From Psettodes erumei (lineage: Eukaryota; Chordata; Actinopteri; Pleuronectiformes; Psettodidae), in contig JAFBJZ010000614.1 of NCBI GenBank assembly GCA_016785225.1, positions 81,001-145,000 on the forward strand: a DNA stretch of 64,000 nt, given 5' to 3'. The notes under the pieces were generated by a model that was given only the letters and a program-made list of their open reading frames with translations, was not told the DNA's origin and did no database searches. Made by a program: the position numbers and the translations under genes. Shown here piece after piece: positions 24,699 through 36,859 of this stretch. Every line of letters starts with the position of its first letter. Position 1 is the first letter of the stretch.

Positions 24699-26410
24699 GT
24701 GATAGAGGAGAAGACTGGAAGGTTAGTTTTTAATCAATACAACTTGCTGACGCTGGGACTTTTCTACCTCGCTCCCTCGATCCCTCTCTCTCCCCCTGCG
24801 TCTCCCTCTGTCTCTCGCCCTCTCGCTCGCTCCCTGCACTGCAGCTCCTCCCTCTATCCCGAGAAGACTCAGAGAAGATGAAACTCTCACAGGCCAGACA
24901 GTGTGTGCGCGTGTGTGTGTGCGTCTGTGTGTGGAGTAATGTTACCACACAGTGGGCTGATGCTGACAGCTGTGATTCAGACAGTAGATACTCATCACAG
25001 TGAGAGCAAGACAGAGGAAAAGAAAGAGTGAGTGAGAGAGAGAGAGAGACTTTTGTGGTTGTTTCCATCCAAACATTCTGCAGAATTTTAACTGAATTGC
25101 CAAAAGAAAATATGAATTAATGCACGTTTTCATTCAGTGCAAAAATTTGGAGTTGGTGAACAGCTAGAGTTGACTGAAATTAAAACCCCTGTCGAAGAAC
25201 AAGATAACACGATTAAAAGATGGAAAACATGACTGATTTATGTTTATTTCAAGTATTAATTTAAGGAATATCTGTCTTTTCATGGCTCTTCATAAACATG
25301 ATGTGTTTGACACTATTTTGTGGCGTCTCACAGGCTTCATGAAGACTGAACTGCAAACAACAAATCCTTGCATTTAAAAAAAGATTTTTTGTGTTCACTC
25401 ATATCAATCACAGATTTGCAGAAGGCTGAATGAAAACCTACCTACAGAAAAAAAGGAAGAGTTCTTTATTTTGAACATGACAAACACTCTCATGAGTCAC
25501 TGTGTTAATACAACTTCAGTCATTATCCAATAAAGATGTTCAGGAGTCACATCAGTAACTTATAAAAAATAAGTCATGGAATTTCAATTCATAAGTGATA
25601 CTGGTCATGTCATATTCAAGAACAATCAAACTCTCTCACTGTGCCATTGTTTGGCCAATGGATCTTAACAGTGTTTAGTTTTGTCTGCCCTGTAAAGACT
25701 CGCTCCTCATTGGTTGCCTATCTTTACTCTCCTCGCAAAGCCTGTCTATGTGTCAGCAGCTCACTTTTCAACTCTTTTCTGAGAAAGAAGTTTAAAATGA
25801 AGCCTGATTCTAAAGCTGAGTCCTTTTTCCCCTCCCAAGCTCATTCAGAAAATGATGTTGGTAGCTGTTTCAGCAGAGCTTTGATTGACGACAGGCCAGT
25901 GTTAATCATTTACTGTGCTCACAAACTGAAATAAACTTTGCTCTGTCCCAAAATAATACTGACGGGACCTTTTCAGACACAGTGAGTGAAGGGAATAATA
26001 ATCATCTCCTCAGTTTTATTCAACAAAAAAACATTATTCTTGGTCACAATCTGCTTTAATCTGAGTTTATGTTCTATGACCCTCCCTCTGCCAATATAAT
26101 CTCTCTCTCTTTAGTAGTGTTTCTATGTCTCTCAGCCAGACCTGTCTGGCCCTGAGTCAGCACTTCAATAACACACACACACACACACACACACAAAGAA
26201 ACACTTTAACACACAGCGTGGGTGGGTGAGTCATGGGGTGGGCGTGGTGTTTTTACTGTGTGTGTGTGTGAGCTTCACCTTGAGAATTGTGTGCGACTAG
26301 GACACGGAGACAGATGAGAACTACACGCACACATACACACACACACACACACATTTAGGGGAAAGCACTCTCACTGCAACGTCTGCTCCTCAAATGGAAC
26401 CTAACCGCAA

Positions 26411-26441
<31 letters not shown>

Positions 26442-27266
26442 CACACACAAGTTACTCACTATTATACAACAGCCATGACCTGATCAATAAGCGTGTGTGT
26501 GTGTTCTTGGTGTGTATACTGGTTGGCACGATGAGGTGCCAATTCCCTCCCTCCATCTTCGTCTCCATGGGCAACCGCCACTGTCGCCCATGGCAACCAC
26601 CACGCTGACCCATGGTGGCACGATGCCCACTCTCACACAATGCTGGTGCCATCTGCCCCCCACTCCCCAAAAACCTATACACACACATACACACACACCA
26701 ATACAGGAATGCACAGACTGTCCAGTTGGTCACCATGACGATGAGAGGAGGGAGTGTTTACTGTACTGTCCCATGGCTCTCGCTCTCTAACAGAAGCCTA
26801 ATGTTGACCGCCCACGGTGACTTTTGTTCCTGTTTCTATGCGTCTGTGTGCTTTATTGTGTTCATTTTGTGTGTGTATGTGTGCGTCCTGCTCTGAGGTC
26901 ACATGTTTAACCAGACACGACTTTCCCTGTCTATCCCTTGCTCTTTATATACTGTACATTGCCCAGCAGGCATTTACACCTGTGAATACTTTCATGGACA
27001 ACATTCTGTCTTTAGTCTCCAACCAACCTGAACCCCAGAACCAAGTCAGAAAAATATCCCCCCATCCCAACAAATATGTGCTCATATCAAAAGACACAAG
27101 AAAATGTCCTTAATTTTCAAAACCAAACTCTCTGTTTTTGGAAAAACTCTACTCTGATCTTTTCCCACATAAACATCAAAACATATTTTGAAAATGTCCC
27201 TGGCCTCAACAAATGTTCCAAACAAATTATCCTCATTTTCTAAACTCTTCTCACTTTCTCAGAACA

Positions 27267-27398
27267 ATGTAGATTCTCAGTCATCCAGGTCATTGTCAAG
27301 GTTGAAAGAGAGGCAACTGGACTTGAGATTTTTCAAGAAAACATTTCGCCTCTCATCCAAGAGGCTTCTTCAGTTCTTAAACTGATGGTGGGGAATAC
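27267..27398 (+). mobile_element. Teleost dispersed repeat fragment with TCATCCAAGAGGCTTCTTCA
   Basis: Contains TCTCAGTCATCCAGGTCATT, then ACATTTCGCCTCTCATCC and AAGAGGCTTCTTCAGTTCTT. Known from memory: this phrase set recurs in many fish genomes and is often found near GIY-YIG/Penelope-like or related retroelements. I am not certain of the class. No coding part remains. Confidence 0.5.
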
Positions 27399-27774
27399 AG
27401 TATATACATCAGTATTCTCAGAAGGTCCTCAGACTCAAAAACATCCTCACTGTCTAAAATGCCTTTCCTTTAATGTACCCACTTATTAAAATGTCCTCTT
27501 TCCAAAAAGAGCTCAGCATTTTTCAAATGATCCTCTTTTGGAGAGACAGCACTATGGGACAAATGAGGCTGGTGCGGGGAGTCTGGACCATTCACGGGGA
27601 AACACTGATTCTTAAAAAGATAAGATTGTTTCTTTAAACGTAGATGCACTAACTGTTAGTCCCAGGATAGACAGGAGACAGCGACTACGACAATGTCCCA
27701 GAGACACAGAGGAGGAATAAATAACAGGAGTCGGTTTCTGGCAGCAGTGACAAACACCTGGCTCATATCTTCAG

Positions 27775-27808
<34 letters not shown>

Positions 27809-28506
27809 ACTGGCCTGTGACAGAGTCAATAAATCGACAGCCTCGTTCACTGCGGGCCACCACCACCACACACACACACACACACACAAAAGCAGTCAAA
27901 CATGTCTCGATTGTCAACAAGAGGACTCCCACCTCACTGTCATCTCACTTCTGTGTGTTTGTGCGTGTGTGGGATGAGTTAAGTCAAGGCTGCCCAATCG
28001 TTACACTCTTCATAAATCAGCTGGCAAACAGACCCTGACCTGAACAGGCAGACAGACACACACGAACACACACACTGACACACACACACACACACACACA
28101 AACAGTATTCTATTAAATGTGGATGTTGCATTCACTGACCACCTGCTCTATAGGAAACGTGACAGAACTCAACTGAAGTGCTGCTTTCTTTTTCCCATCT
28201 TTGTTTCACCACCAAAAACCCTGCTCTCTGATTGGCTATCAGGTCTGTTAAAATTATGAACAGTATGGGGACACTTCAGACATGGTGTTGGTCAGTGTGC
28301 TGTGTGATCATCTTGTTTTCATTACCATTTTCAAATTCTCCTTCACGACAGGAAACAACAGCTATCTCTGAGCTAACAACCTACACACTGTAGGACAGGG
28401 ACATGTGTTTGTCTGACTTTATTTACAGGTGCTAAGATCCAGAACACAGTGGAGGGGAGTCCACATCCCATCTGGACTCGGGATGCCCCAGGATTGCGTG
28501 TGTTAC

Positions 28507-28595
28507 CTGTGGTTGCTGAGGGATGTTAAAGCCGGGGTCTCTGGGTCCGACGCTGACGAACCGCTGGGCTGGAGATGTAGTGGGGGTGGAGTAGG
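28507..28595 (-). CDS. nfic: nfic exon 10
   Basis: The acceptor is gtttctcctacag and the donor GTAACAC. After two bases completing a Thr codon begun in exon 9 it reads YSTPTTSPAQRF, then VSVGPRDPGFNIPQQPQ. The RFVSVGPRDP block is diagnostic for the NFI C-terminus; mammalian NFIC has a near-identical stretch with NRFVSVGPRDPSFVNIPQQ. The 89-base length means skipping it would shift the frame. It belongs to the transactivation region at the extreme C-terminus. Confidence 0.92.
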
Positions 28596-29048
28596 CTGTA
28601 GGAGAAACACATACACAGATTCACAATTTGAAAAATTCACATTTTCATCCTGCCAGTGTTAATTCATGGAACAAAATGGAAAACTGAAGAAACAAAACAC
28701 TTTCCAACAATTACTGGTAGTGCTAAAGGATGAATAAAGTTTTGAAGGTTTGGGAGTAGGTTCTTGAGTAGGTCTAAGTCAGAGTGACAGAGTAACAAAG
28801 ATTCACTTCCTTTAGATAGTGAACAACACACTGGTCTCCAGGATGAAAGCACCTAAAAACAGCAGCACTGAATGTATATATGTGTTCACGTGTCGATGAG
28901 TGTAAGTAGGATTAAGTATTTGGCACCAACTGAGTCTGTTTTTGCCAAATGACAGGAAGAGAAATATAATCCAAACATAACGCGATTGAGTTCTCACAGA
29001 TCATGAAGCATTTTTTCAGATTTTGATGTAAATATTAGATTGTTAAAA

Positions 29049-29084
<36 letters not shown>

Positions 29085-29257
29085 TGCTTTTGTTTTTGTT
29101 GTGGGGGCGTAATGGCCTCAAGGGCTAAAGGCCTCCTTTAATTGGCAGTGTACTGTTAATACAAATTAATGCATGCTGGATATGAATTTAAAGTAAGAAA
29201 TAATGATAATATTGCATAATTTGTATTGTGTGTGTTTGTGTGTATGTGGGCACTCAC
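28596..29257 (-). other. nfic: nfic intron 9
   Basis: A 662-base intron. It holds an uninterrupted (TA)n array at 29044-29082, and CA-rich sequence starts within about 10 bases of the 5' splice site. Confidence 0.85.
29044..29082. repeat. (TA)n microsatellite
   Basis: About 18 TA units between ATACA and CTGC. Confidence 0.95.
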
Positions 29258-29423
29258 TGGGCGAGGTGGGAGAGTTGCCTCCCCCCTCGGTGGAGGAGGT
29301 GGAGGGCGGCTTGGCGTCGACGGGCAGCGGGACGGGACGGGCCATTGGGGGAGGCGGAGGGGGAGGCAGCATGGGCGTCGGCAGGAAAGGGTTGTGGACC
29401 TTTCCCTGGGAGCTACCATTAGG
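29258..29423 (-). CDS. nfic: nfic exon 9 (proline-rich)
   Basis: The acceptor is cccggtctccag and the donor GTGAGTGCC. It reads PNGSSQGKVHNPFLP, then TPMLPPPPPPPMARPVPLP, then VDAKPPSTSSTEGGGNSPTSP. Mammalian NFIC has an almost matching exon. The seven-proline run is part of the CTF/NFI proline-rich activation domain. The exon is 166 bases, so skipping it alone changes frame, while skipping exons 8 and 9 together (345 bases) does not. A CA-rich tract begins about ten bases into the following intron. Confidence 0.93.
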
Positions 29424-29548
29424 CTGGAGACCGGGGGAGGGGGCAGTTAGAAAGCATTAAATAGAAATATATACACAATATATTGCACAGAACAACATCA
29501 ACAGGTCGGTCACACGGTTAACCTGCAACAGCTCGACTCTGTGCTGTC

Positions 29549-29596
<48 letters not shown>

Positions 29597-30384
29597 GTGA
29601 GTGTCAGCAGTTTTCCGGGCTGGTCATAAAGAATTCTGCTGCTCCCCGCATTTTATCCTGCTAATCTATAAGCATAATACCACAGTACCTCGCCTCACCT
29701 CTCTGCCTCCCTCTGTCTCTGCTCTTTCTTTTCCTCCACATACTGTTCTCTACCTTTACAGGTGAACAGCGTGCCTGTCTTTGTGCATCTGTTCGTTGGC
29801 CTTATACGTCCCTATTCTATTGTTATCACTAAACATTCATTATAAATGCAAACTTATCTCTTCTGTGTCACCTGCTGATGTTTGCCTAACTGTTGCCCCG
29901 TGTGGCAAATGGGGTGATAAAAAACTGGCTGCAACCGTAGTGCCAGAGAGCGTCCGGCCTCGGGGGGCAGCGAGAAGCCTGTTCCTGCTCGGTGCAACAG
30001 AGTGAGGCAAAGAAGATGCTGCACTCAAAAACTCGCCTCAGGCAAGCAACATAAAGCTGGGATTTATACTTCACTGGAAATGTTTTCAGATAATACTTTG
30101 TATGTGTACTTTGTCACTTGGCTCTATATTGTGTAACTCACTGAAATTGTCTTAATTGTCAGATCAAGCTAAAAGAAAGTCACTTAACTCACTAACTTAA
30201 CACTCGATTTTGTGTTCCAGAAACCTTCTGTTATTCAAATATATCAAAACATGTTGAGTTCCAGTCGTCAAACCCCACATGTTTTAAAAAAAACGAAGAC
30301 TGTGTGTGTGTGGTAGGGGTGGTGGATGGTGTATTGATTCAGTGTCTAGACACAGATATATCAACTATCTCACTGCAGACAGGG

Positions 30385-30420
<36 letters not shown>

Positions 30421-30578
30421 GTGTTTTCTGCTCCTGAAACAGAAACGGATCCCACCTTTGCAGAGGCTGGAAAACCCAGCTCACTTTTGTATAGTCACAC
30501 ATATATAAATGTGTGTGCATGTGTGTCTGTCTGTTTGTGTGTTTGTATGTGTGTGTGTGTTTGTGTGTGTGTGCTTAC
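29424..30578 (-). other. nfic: nfic intron 8
   Basis: 1155 bases. On the sense (minus) strand a CA-rich tract starts at base 6 of the intron. Another GT/CA array lies at 29553-29599 and a (CA)n at 30385-30416. No further exon is seen. Confidence 0.85.
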
Positions 30579-30757
30579 GTTGAGGAAGCCCACCTGTCCG
30601 GCCTGCTGGGCGGAGTCAGGACAGACCAGTTGGACAAACTCCTTGAGCGTCTCCTGCGGGTGATACCTGATGGCCGGGTGGGAGAAGTAGGAGCCGGGCT
30701 GCTGCAGGATGGGGGAGGAGGAGAAGTGGAGGCTGGAGGGGGGAGCGTGGGGGCTCG
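30579..30757 (-). CDS. nfic: nfic exon 8
   Basis: The acceptor is gtgtccccacag and the donor GTAAGCACAC. Two bases complete an Ala codon, then it reads SPHAPPSSLHFSSSPILQQ, then PGSYFSHPAIRYHPQETL, then KEFVQLVCPDSAQQAGQVGF and LN. The YHPQETLKEFVQLVCPD block is the strongest family marker in the window. As I recall it matches NFIC almost residue for residue, while NFIX has a YHHHHGQDSLKEFVQFVC form. The 179-base exon ends on a codon boundary. This is the basis for preferring nfic over nfix. Confidence 0.95.
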
Positions 30758-31052
30758 CTGTGGGGACACCAGGCAAAAGGGAAGGTGAGGAAAGGGGGAG
30801 AGAGGGAGAGAAAAAGAGAGTATTATTAAGAGAAAGGAGAGTTGGGAGAGCGAAGAAGAGAGTTAAGTGAGGGACGGGGAGAGAGAGAGGAGGAGGGATA
30901 CGGAGAGGGGCATTTGAAGTTGATTAAGGGGTGTGGCTTAACATGCAAATACGTGATGACGGCCACACGGCAGAGCAGATAACGATGACAACAGGCCGCT
31001 TGTCACATCTGCTGTCAATCGAAGTGTGTGGAGGTCAATGAACATCACCTGA

Positions 31053-31497
31053 GTTGCTCCTCCTCCTCCTCTTTACTCCTCTCTTCTCCTCTACTCCTGT
31101 TTCCTCCTCACTTTTCCTTTCCTCCTTCAATTTCCTGTTCTCTCTTCTTAATGCTTGTTTCCTCCCTTCCTTTCCTTTCCTTTTCTCTTTGTTTCCTTTG
31201 TCTCCTGTCCCCTTTTGCATCCTCCTTTCTACACATTTCCCTCTCTTCTTCATTGGTTCCTTCTTTCCTAATTTCTCTCCTCCTCTGATACCATCTCCAT
31301 TCTTTCATCTCCTCTCTCGAGTTCTGTTCTCCCTTCCATTTCTCCTCCTCCTCTCCTTTCGCCCATTTCCTTTTTCTCCCTCTTCATCTCACCCCTTGTC
31401 TCCTCTATTCTCCTCCTTTAATCCCTCTTTCTCTCATCTTGTCATAGTTCGTCCTCTCCTCTCTTTTCCTCTCTCCTCTCCTCTCCTCACCTCTTTA
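31053..31497 (+). repeat. Long degenerate polypyrimidine tract
   Basis: About 445 bases dominated by C and T (TCCTCC, TTTCCT, CTCTCC units) with few purines. It yields spurious Ser/Phe/Leu/Pro frames on the plus strand and Lys/Glu/Arg frames on the minus strand. Confidence 0.9.
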
Positions 31498-31590
31498 GCC
31501 TAATTAAGGCTCTAATTGGTCTAATATTCTCTGATTGCTCGTTAGTGGACGAGGCCTCGTTAAGGACTGTGATGTATAGAGCTCTGAGCA
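31498..31590. promoter_or_regulatory. Candidate conserved noncoding block
   Basis: A short island of complex sequence between a pyrimidine tract and a purine tract. It has closely spaced CCTAATTAAGG, CTAATTGG, CTAATATTC and GATTGC motifs of homeodomain/CCAAT type, and GAGGCCTC. Function is inferred only from composition and setting. Confidence 0.25.
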
Positions 31591-32199
31591 AAGAGAGAGG
31601 AGAGGAGAAAGAAGGAGATGTAACAGACGGCAGAGAGAGAGGGAGTTAGACGGAGATAGAGAGACATTAGAAATGATAGAGACAGAGAGAAAGAGAGGAT
31701 AGAGAGACGTTTAAAAGGAAGAAGCGAGAAGATGAGAGAGAGAGAGAAAGGGATGGATGTAGAGTTAAAGCTGCTGCACTAATTCACTTAAAGTCTGCTG
31801 TGATTTATCACTCTGACAATACACACTGACTGTGTATGTGTGTGTGTGTGTGTGCGTGCACCCTGCGGCCAATGTATTTACAGTAATCATTGGATGGATG
31901 GCTTTCTCTGCCCTTTCTCTTTCTCTCATGCACACACAAACACGCACACTCATACTCTCTCTCTCTCACACACACACGCACACAATGGGACACTGTATGT
32001 GCATTAATAGAAATGATCTCATTCACTGTGCAGGCATGCACAAACACTGGTATTTAGGTGTGTATTTCAGTGTGTACATATTGTGCTATATGAATAAAAT
32101 TTTCCTTTATATACAGTTTTTCACATTTTGCGAGCAACAGACTCTCCGATGTTCATCATGGAGTGGTTCTGTAAACAAACACGGTGTCTCAGTCAGTGA

Positions 32200-32262
32200 G
32201 CCAGGCTAGCTGCCCCCCCCCGCAACACTTCCTGTCTTTATGCTAAGCTAGGATAACTGGCC
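32200..32262 (+). mobile_element. Fragment of the TTTATGCTAAGCTA teleost repeat
   Basis: Contains CTTCCTGTCTTTATGCTAAG followed by CTAGGATAACTGG. I recognise the phrase 'tttatgctaagcta..aactgg' from a very common fish dispersed repeat. A second fragment lies at 47178-47230. Confidence 0.5.
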
Positions 32263-32895
32263 TTGGTTCTGTACAATACATGCATGTACATACGTCCACA
32301 GGAGAGGTTACTATCAGCTTAATTTTCCTCTAAACAAAGGGAATGGATGTTGTCTCTGTGGATCTCTGAAAACAGTAAGGTGTTAGTTCAGCAGAAACCA
32401 GTCTCTCTCTCTCTGAAAGAGTCTTGACACCGGGAATCGTACGACGATAACGTCGATGACAGTGAATTTAAGAAAAAAGCAATGTCCCAGTAATAAAAGG
32501 AAGCACAGCAAAACTTACTGATCAAAAGAAAATGCAAAAATGGAAACTAAGAAACTCAGGAAATGCTAGGAGGTGAACGGAGACACACGGGGAGAGGACA
32601 AGAGGACAAATCCACAAGAACAGGAACAAAATGGCAGCACAGCAAAACAGCAGGCAAAAAACAGGAGAACTAAACATTAAGGCAAAGACAGGAGCAAAAC
32701 AGTGACAACAGATGAACCGACAAAGACAGAGACAACATATTTGGGTGGGTCAGACAATCAACCACAGGAAGTCCAACAACACAAGACACACTAGGAAATC
32801 ATTTCCAAAATAAAGCAGGAAACGAACCAAAATGGGGTCCAAGCAGAAAAGGAAAAAGAGTCTCTCTACAGAGTCGCTGGATTTAAGCTGTGACA

Positions 32896-33001
32896 GAAGA
32901 GTACAGTACCTACATCTTGGATGCATAAAGAAGTAAAGTACCCTGAATTTGTACTTAAGTACAGTATCTGAATAAATGTACTCAGTTTCATTCCACCACT
33001 C
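32896..33001 (+). mobile_element. Relic end of the acttaagtac/ttccaccactg repeat
   Basis: Contains GTACAGTACCTAC, GTACTTAAGTACAGTATCTG, AATAAATGTACTCAG and the end phrase ATTCCACCACTC. This is the typical terminal part of the family also seen at 7300, 10615 and 54610. Confidence 0.6.
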
Positions 33002-35311
33002 TTACAGGACGCTAAGAGAATGATCAATTCCTGAATCCTGTTCGGTCCTGGTAGCACTTCCTGGGGGCCGCAGTGTTCATTACATACGACAACAAACAAA
33101 GTGGCAGCCAACGAGTTCTAACAGCAGTGCACATAAAGTTCTCAACAGAACAAACACACACAAAACTGCTACTGTTCCTCTCGTATGTCTTCAGGCAAAA
33201 ACTGCAAAGAGGAAGATTTTCAAAAATGTCTGAGCCTTCCTTTAACAGCAGTGTGTCTGTGTTTGTGTGTGTGTGGCATCGAGGACCAGCGGCCTGCATG
33301 TCAAACACAGATGAAAGAACCAGGATTAGTTCCACTTTGCAAATTGCCTCGCCTCACTGCTCAGGTGCCCTCCTCCTCCTCCTCCTCCTCCTCCTCCTGC
33401 TCCTCCTCTCTTTTGTCTCTCCACAGCCAACTTTCCAATGAGGAACATTTTACCATCAAGATGTGATTGATAAATGAAAAGACAGTGGGGCAGAATGATG
33501 CGGCATAGCTCCTTCAGCTGTACTGTGGGGGGAGAGGAGGCGTAGGAGGTTAGAGGTAAGGGAAGAAAGTAAGAAGTTAGGGCAGAAGAGGAGATGAGAT
33601 GAGGTCGGTCAGCTGAGGGGGGGCAGGAGAGGAGAACGGCAGCAGATTGAGGAGGAGGAGGAGATAAAAAGAAGGCTACAGAGATGGGGAGGAGGAGACC
33701 AGGAGGAGCCTGAAACATGGAGGTGGACTGAAGGAGAAGAAACTGATCTTTGGACCCAGAATTCAAACTAATCCTGTGTAATCATCTGGAGGAGATCCAG
33801 ATCACAGCGCAGAGTCCCAGACGAGGATTAATGAAATAATGTTCTTTTTTTTCTTTACAGAGACAGGAAGTCGACAGAAGTGAGCCCACTCTACCTTTAA
33901 AGCCCCGCGGGAGTTCAGCTGCTCCCATCAGCTCACGAATGATTTTCAATCCTCTAATCTGCTCCAGCACCAGCAGGATTTTCCTCCCACAGAATGCTGG
34001 AGAACGTTCAGCAACAAATAACATCTCACCAGCAGCAGCTGGATGACAGATGAGCCACCTGAGTCTGACGGTCCTCACTGGTCCACCTGGGTCCGATCCC
34101 TGACCCAGGAACTGATTCACACTCAGTGAATCAAGTCTAATTAGGTATGTTGCTGCAGGTCTCAGGTCTGTGTGTAAGTATGTTTATTACTGACAGAGAT
34201 GGAGAGTGTGAACTGTGACTGCTGCGCTTTCCCATGGTGGTGTTTCTGCAAGTCCGTACCTGATGCTGGACCCAAGACGACCCCCCCCCCCCAGTTAAAG
34301 TGAGTTGAAAACAAAGTACTGGTTCTACCAGTTCTCATTTATGGACGCTTCACATCTTAAAACATGTTGCAACAAAAGCACATAAGTGATTTGTCTGATG
34401 TGGACACTGATCTCAAGGTTGCTGAGCTGGGTCCAAACCTCTGTTCTGCTGCTCATATCTTGATTCAAACATGTCTGCTGTTCTGCTCATTGGCCTGTTT
34501 CACTGCTTGGAGATGAAGCTCAGCCAATCAGAGCTCTGTGTGATGTGGACATCAAGGTCCTGTCAATCCACTGATTAGACATGACACCAGCTGGGATGGT
34601 TTCCAGAAAATGTTGCATACGTTTAGAATTTCGTTCATTTTGTCTCGAATTAAAGCTTCTCATGGAGGATGAATATTGTCTGCAGTACACAACCTTGTTG
34701 TTTTTTTTTTGGTTTGATTTCAATAAAAATTGCAAGTATTCTCCTCTGATGAATAAATGTATATAGTTTTACTATACATTTTGTATTATTGTTTAGTCAT
34801 CATCTTGTATATGGACAAAATTCATTGAATTATGAACTTCTAGTGACAGATTTTCACATTATTCTGCCACCTCTCAATCTGTCTTTATGTAGACATCGCG
34901 AGCACGCAGACACACACACACACACACACACACACACTGGTAGGCAGGAAGTGTGTTTCTGTGTTTATCAACCAGAGGATTAAAAAAGGTGTGAAGAAGA
35001 GGAAAAAAGGAGGTTAGGAGTGGGTGGGGCATGAAGGTAGGGGGGTGGGGAGGATGCACTCAAAACACACACATACGCATATGCACACAAACACACACAT
35101 ACACATACAGTACACAAGCCTGCCTGTGTGTCCCTACAGGTACGTGCTCCTGAACTGTTATGCTGTGCCTCCTCCTGGCAAAACCAACAGCTACTACTGG
35201 GGGAGGGAGTGGTGAGGAGGTGAGTGAGTATGTGTGAGGGAGGTGAAGGGTGGTGGGGGTAGGTGGAGGTGGGGTTCAGGGATTGTTGGGGTTGACTTTT
35301 GAGGACCTCAC

Positions 35312-35476
35312 CTCGAGGCCCGGTAATGACGGGCCGGTGATGGTGTGTGAAAGCCGTTCGGGGGGAAGAGGAGGAAGAAGAAGAGGAGGAGGTGGAGGCG
35401 CCACTCGGCGAAGGCACGGCGCCGCAGAAACCAGACTTCTCTGACTTCTTTAGAGCGCCAGCGGGTGACGGCATCC
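35312..35476 (-). CDS. nfic: nfic exon 7 (serine-tract exon)
   Basis: The acceptor is tggttcttggcag and the donor GTGAGGTCC. It reads GMPSPAGALKKSEKSGF, then CGAVPSPSGAST, a run of nine serines, then PRTAFTHHHRPVITGPR. Mammalian NFIC has the same frame (GMPSPTTLKKSEKSGF... and FTQHHRPVITGPR) without the long serine tract. The tract is encoded by mixed TCC/TCT codons, so it behaves as a triplet-repeat-derived expansion. At 165 bases (a multiple of three) it can be skipped in frame. LKKSEKSGF is rich in likely phosphorylation sites. Confidence 0.94.
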
Positions 35477-36283
35477 CTGCCAAGAACCATGATGATGAGG
35501 ATGAGGAGTGGGTCATGGCAGCGTTTGGTTTTTGATAGTTTTTACATCTTTATGCGGCTCCAATGGGGGGTGGGGGGTGGTGAAGGGAGAAGCAGGGAGG
35601 AAGAGGGTGGAGGGGTGAGGGTGAGGTTTGGGCAGGGTCTGAAGATCAGGGAAGGAGGGGCCAGCAGATCTGAGGCATGGGGCTGCAGGGCGTCACAATG
35701 GCAAGTAAACTCCTCTCAACACTGAACCTGATCATATCACTTCATCATTACTATTTATAAAACAGATATATAGAAAAAAATAAAATCCATATTTATAAAT
35801 TCTATTTTGTTTCTCCCTGTCAGCCTCAGGGGGGTGGGGGGTGGGCATACCTACATCCATTTGGTCTACTTCTGTGATGGGTAATTTCCCCAATTCACTT
35901 TACTTCATAATATCAAGAACATCAAGATAATATTTCACGCCATAATTAAATACAGAAATAAATATTAATCATTTTTGATTGTGTAATTTAAAATATTTAC
36001 TGTATATAAAGTCGAACTGTTTCTGCGAAGATATGTTATAGCTGAATCTGTTGAAGCACAGTGTAGTACGTGTACTACAGTATTTTCACTCCAGTACTGC
36101 AATACATTCTACCTTTAGCTCTGTTACGTGAGGATGAAGACACAAAAAACTGCTGCTCTGATTAATGTCCTGTAATCTGGGGACGACACGGACTCTGAGT
36201 GACCTGAAGCATCAGTGTCTCTGATGGACTGAGTGAGGGACGGAGGAGCAGCGGAAGGAGGAGGAGGAGGAGGAGGAGGAAGG

Positions 36284-36316
<33 letters not shown>

Positions 36317-36400
36317 TGATGAACAATTGAAGAGGTTTTGTCAGGTGGAATCGAGGCAGTCTGCTCAGCACTTTCTCCTTCCTCACCCTGTTTACACCTC

Positions 36401-36425
36401 TATCCATCTATCTATCTATCTATCC

Positions 36426-36509
<84 letters not shown>

Positions 36510-36520
36510 GTCTATCTATG
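36401..36520 (+). repeat. (TATC)n tetranucleotide array
   Basis: About 30 TATC units over 120 bases, with rare TCCA and TCTG variants at the edges. Confidence 0.95.
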
Positions 36521-36642
36521 CTTCCTTCTTCTCTATCCATCCGCACTCCATCCTTTCCTACCCCCTTATGGTCTATCCTTCCTTCTCCACTCTTTCATCC
36601 CTTCTCATGCAACCTCTTTCTCTGCTGTTATCAGACAGACAC

Positions 36643-36691
<49 letters not shown>
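36643..36691 (+). repeat. (CA)n microsatellite
   Basis: About 24 uninterrupted CA units. Confidence 0.95.
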
Positions 36692-36693
<2 letters not shown>

Positions 36694-36859
36694 TATCATG
36701 CACAGTGTTTTTGACATCAACTCAGTATATAAACAGCCATGATGATGTCATCAGCATGCTGCTGGGTGAGTGGGGTGGGTGGGGTGTTGGGTAGGTGGTG
36801 GTGGTGGTGGTGGTGGGGTGATGGCTGCTGCACCAACAGGTTCCTGGAGACCGAAACTC

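Larger units (their letters stand above)
22944..28506 (-). other. nfic: nfic intron 10
   Basis: About 5.6 kb, with no exon I can support. It contains CA/GT arrays (24664-24692, 26169-26195, 26404-26448, 27776-27808, 27867-27889, 28076-28100), a (CCCAA)-like C-rich run at 24312-24360, and a palindromic dispersed repeat fragment at 27267-27398. Confidence 0.7.
30758..35311 (-). other. nfic: nfic intron 7
   Basis: 4.55 kb. It holds a 445-base pyrimidine tract (31053-31497, plus strand), a compact non-repetitive TAAT-rich block (31498-31590), repeat relics at 32200-32262 and 32896-33001, a (TCC)n run at 33369-33410 and a CA array at 34910-34937. No exon is supported. Confidence 0.7.

Noticed and set aside
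36401..36520. Regular array considered as CRISPR or satellite
   Set aside because: It is a plain (TATC)n tetranucleotide microsatellite with no spacers.
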